Below, one piece after another: positions 14,340-15,994 of a stretch of DNA of 15,994 nt. The notes beneath the pieces were generated by a model. It worked only from the letters and a program-made list of their open reading frames with translations, was not told the DNA's origin and searched no databases. The position numbers and the translations under genes are program-made. Numbering within the stretch: position 1 is the first letter of the stretch; the number at the start of each line of letters is the position of its first letter. The DNA is from CAYQQK01 sp964420065 (GTDB taxonomy: Bacteria > Bacillota > Dethiobacteria > DTU022). The stretch is from NCBI GenBank assembly GCA_964420065.1, contig CAYQQK010000026.1:1-15994 (forward strand), given 5' to 3'.

Positions 14340-14984
14340 TTGAAGCTGTCGGTTATTTTTACGACCGCATTCATGGTCAGCCTTTCGGGGACAATGATGC
14401 CCGGCCCGCTGACCGCAATCCTGCTCGAACGCGCCATCAAGGAAGGCTTCCGGGCCGGGCCCCTGATCACCCTGGGCCATGCCGTACCGGAAATCCTGGC
14501 GGTCGCCCTGCTTGCGGCCGGATTGGGCGGCTGCCTGGCCCACCCGGTTCTGGCGGGCTTGACCGGTGTTGCCGGCAGCCTGGTCCTGGCCTGGATGGGC
14601 GTGGCGCTGCTGCGGAGCGCCCCGGCCGGTCCGGTTAACCCGGAGCCGTCGGCGACAGAGGGCGTCAACAAACCCCCGGGAGGCAGCTTTGGCGCCGGCA
14701 TCATCGGTTCCCTGTCCAATCCGTACTGGTTCCTCTGGTGGGCTACCATCGGGGCGGGATACACCACCCTGGCCCGGGAATACGGGGCCGCCGGTGTGAC
14801 TGCCTTTTTCGGCGGGCACATTCTGGCGGACCTGGCCTGGTTTTCAATCCTGGCCCTGACCGCCACCTCGGGACGCCACCTGATTACTGCCCCGGTTTAT
14901 CGCGTCATCATGACCCTGCTGGGAACCTTTCTGATCGCTTTTGCCCTTTACTTCGCCCGGTCGGGGCTAAAATTTTGGCTTTAA
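14340..14984 (+). CDS. LysE/RhtB-family exporter
   Basis: 214 residues, about six membrane helices. The family signature is present: SGTMMPGPL near the N-terminus, followed by ERAIKEGFRAGPLITLGHAVPE, and the mid-protein SLSNPYWFLWWATIGAG motif. By family knowledge such proteins export amino acids or related small metabolites from the cytoplasm; substrate not predictable. I choose TTG 14340 because AAGGAG stands eight bases upstream. TTG 14334 in the same frame is only two bases from it. A polar loop (about residues 96-115, rich in Pro, Glu, Ser) separates helices three and four. GNAT gene follows after 84 bases on the same strand. Confidence 0.88.
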   Translation: MKLSVIFTTAFMVSLSGTMMPGPLTAILLERAIKEGFRAGPLITLGHAVPEILAVALLAAGLGGCLAHPVLAGLTGVAGSLVLAWMGVALLRSAPAGPVNPEPSATEGVNKPPGGSFGAGIIGSLSNPYWFLWWATIGAGYTTLAREYGAAGVTAFFGGHILADLAWFSILALTATSGRHLITAPVYRVIMTLLGTFLIAFALYFARSGLKFWL

Positions 14985-15039
14985 AAACCGCCGCCGGCAG
15001 GTTGTTCTCTATGGGGAAAATGCTTTTCAAGGGATAATA

Positions 15040-15072
15040 ATGATTGTCGGCAAGATCACTGAAGGGCGGTGA
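15040..15072 (+). CDS. Possible 10-codon leader ORF overlapping the GNAT gene
   Basis: ATG 15040 is preceded by AAGGG at six bases and encodes MIVGKITEGR before a TGA whose first two bases are the last two of the GNAT gene's GTG start (GTGA, 15069-15072). The layout allows translational coupling of the GNAT gene to this short ORF. The GNAT start itself has only a cramped ribosome binding site. Could be chance, or the remnant of an upstream start broken by a frameshift. Confidence 0.3.
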   Translation: MIVGKITEGR

Positions 15073-15851
15073 GCGGCATTTGTCTCCTGCAGCGGTTGAT
15101 CGAGTGTGAAGTGAACGTGCCCGCCGCTTTTGCCGCTGTATGCACAAAGCCGTACGGGAAGCTCTTTTACAACACGGATAACCCGGGCTCGTTCGATTGC
15201 AACCACGCCGTTTTTTTTGACCGGCCGGCCGGACCGGAGCAGGCCCTGGAGGATCTGATTATTTTTTACCGGTTGCGCGGTTTGACGCCCCGGATTTACC
15301 CATCGTACCGGGAACGCGAGCGGGAGTGTCTTTTCCCCGCGTTGACCCGGCGCGGTTTTTTCATCGAGCGCCTCAAGGGCAAGGTTTTTGTGCGCCAAAA
15401 CCCCTCCCGGCTTGAAGCGGGGCCGCAGCTCAAGGTGTTGCGGCTCAGGAACATGGATCCAGCCGTGAGCCGTATTTTCCGCATCGAGGACGGGGGAAAC
15501 TGGAACGTGACCGTGCTCAATAAACAGCTCAAAACGGAGAGACTGCATCTCCTGGCCGGTTACACCGACGGCAAACCGGTCTGCCTCTGTGCGTTAAGGG
15601 TGATGCAGGACTTCTCCCGCCTGGACGATGTGATCACCCATCCATGGTACCGGGGATACGGTTACGGGCGGGCTTTGATCCGGGCGGTGCTGGACTACCA
15701 CGACCGCCTTCCCCGCCGGAATGGTAATCTTTACCTCTGGGCCTCCAACCCGACCGCGATCCGGATCTACCAGGAGGCGGGTTTTGCCCGGTTAAACGTC
15801 GGCCTCGAACGCTGGAGCGCCTGGTACGACCCCGGCAAGCGTTCCTTCTGA
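15069..15851 (+). CDS. GNAT-family N-acetyltransferase with extra N-terminal domain
   Basis: 260 residues. The C-terminal half (about 120-250) is a GNAT domain: LLAGYTDGKPVC (161-172), the acetyl-CoA loop HPWYRGYGYGRALI (191-204) with the RGxGxG pattern, and LYLWASNPTAIRIYQEAGF (221-239). The N-terminal 115 residues look like a second, degenerate GNAT-type half (SFDCNHAVFF, then a Cys-containing YRERERECLFPALTRRGF stretch), as in tandem-GNAT enzymes. It would transfer an acetyl group from acetyl-CoA to an unknown amine in the cytosol. GTG 15069 is the first start after an in-frame stop at 15060 and overlaps a short leader ORF. Co-directional with the LysE-family gene, though linkage is uncertain. 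Confidence 0.82.
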   Translation: MSGICLLQRLIECEVNVPAAFAAVCTKPYGKLFYNTDNPGSFDCNHAVFFDRPAGPEQALEDLIIFYRLRGLTPRIYPSYRERERECLFPALTRRGFFIERLKGKVFVRQNPSRLEAGPQLKVLRLRNMDPAVSRIFRIEDGGNWNVTVLNKQLKTERLHLLAGYTDGKPVCLCALRVMQDFSRLDDVITHPWYRGYGYGRALIRAVLDYHDRLPRRNGNLYLWASNPTAIRIYQEAGFARLNVGLERWSAWYDPGKRSF

Positions 15852-15914
15852 ACCAAAAGCAGTTGACAAAAACAGTTTTTGACCGTTTCGGTTGATCTGT
15901 CTGGACTGAAAGAT

Positions 15915-15958
15915 CATTTGCGGAATGCCTGACAGGGGATCCAGGCATTCCGCAAATG
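15915..15958. repeat. Perfect 17-bp inverted repeat downstream of the GNAT gene
   Basis: CATTTGCGGAATGCCTG (15915-15931) is followed after ten bases by its exact complement in reverse (15942-15958). The hairpin would be very stable. No T-run follows on either strand, so it is not a standard rho-independent terminator. It lies 63 bases past the GNAT stop and 25 bases before a possible next start codon. It could end the GNAT transcript, act as a leader hairpin, or be an interspersed repeat. Confidence 0.7.
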
Positions 15959-15983
15959 CGCTTTGATAAATGAGGTCAAAGCC

Positions 15984-15994
15984 ATGTTGGTTAT
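15984..15994 (+). CDS. Possible start of another gene (cut by right edge)
   Basis: ATG 15984 has GAGG eight bases upstream and opens MLV before the window ends. Only three codons are visible, so this rests on the ribosome binding site spacing alone. Confidence 0.25.

Noticed and set aside
14180..14866. 228-codon minus-strand ORF opposite the LysE-family gene
   Set aside because: Shadow of a clear LysE/RhtB exporter gene and overlaps the regulatory region of the response regulator.
15863..15891. TTGACA at 15863 as a promoter for the gene at the right edge
   Set aside because: The 17-base position reads TTTCGG, not a -10 element.

Overview
The window reads as chromosomal DNA of a fairly GC-rich, low-GC-lineage Gram-positive anaerobe, most likely a spore-forming clostridium of the Desulfotomaculum/Pelotomaculum/Moorella sort. 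This is inference from strong GGAGG-type ribosome binding sites, sigma-A-like promoters, very frequent TTG and GTG starts (11 of 17 genes by my start choices), a signal-less cysteine-rich LysM protein and the general gene set. No rRNA, tRNA, CRISPR array, integrase or transposase was seen. Every stretch without a gene is shorter than 300 bases.

Layout. Positions 1-620 (minus) hold the 5' two-thirds or so of a LysM-repeat gene that runs off the left edge, with its own promoter and a hairpin that buries its ribosome binding site. Positions 839-1693 (minus) encode a class II fructose-bisphosphate aldolase followed by a clear terminator. At 1876-2945 a DUF218 (SanA/YdcF-like) membrane protein gene (minus) diverges from a small two-helix membrane protein gene (plus); a CRP/FNR-like palindrome and a good promoter lie between them. 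Positions 2972-5619 (minus) are a two-gene ABC exporter operon, ATPase then a large permease, with a GTGA start/stop overlap. Positions 5842-6541 (minus) are an overlapping HEPN/nucleotidyltransferase pair.

From 6812 to 9198 (plus) lie a DUF2062 membrane protein gene and a membrane-anchored MutS-family ATPase gene, which converge with a minus-strand run: acyltransferase-like membrane protein (10752-11828), zinc-ribbon/Smr protein (10198-10638) and RarD/EamA transporter (9205-10143). An OmpR-type response regulator and its histidine kinase (14156 down to 11935, ATGA overlap) sit upstream of that run. Between kinase and acyltransferase there is a pair of 8-bp direct repeats at 11-bp spacing, the geometry OmpR/PhoB-type regulators bind. 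Diverging from the regulator are a LysE-family exporter gene (plus) and a GNAT acetyltransferase gene (plus) whose GTG start overlaps the stop of a possible 10-codon leader ORF. The right edge holds a perfect 17-bp inverted repeat and perhaps the first codons of another gene.

The most unusual content is the transmembrane MutS-family ATPase, which has no recognisable mismatch-recognition domain, co-directional with DUF2062. A separate Smr-domain gene nearby has lost the usual LDxH motif. The HEPN/MNT pair is the only recognisable toxin-antitoxin- or defence-type element. The rest looks like ordinary housekeeping, transport and regulation.
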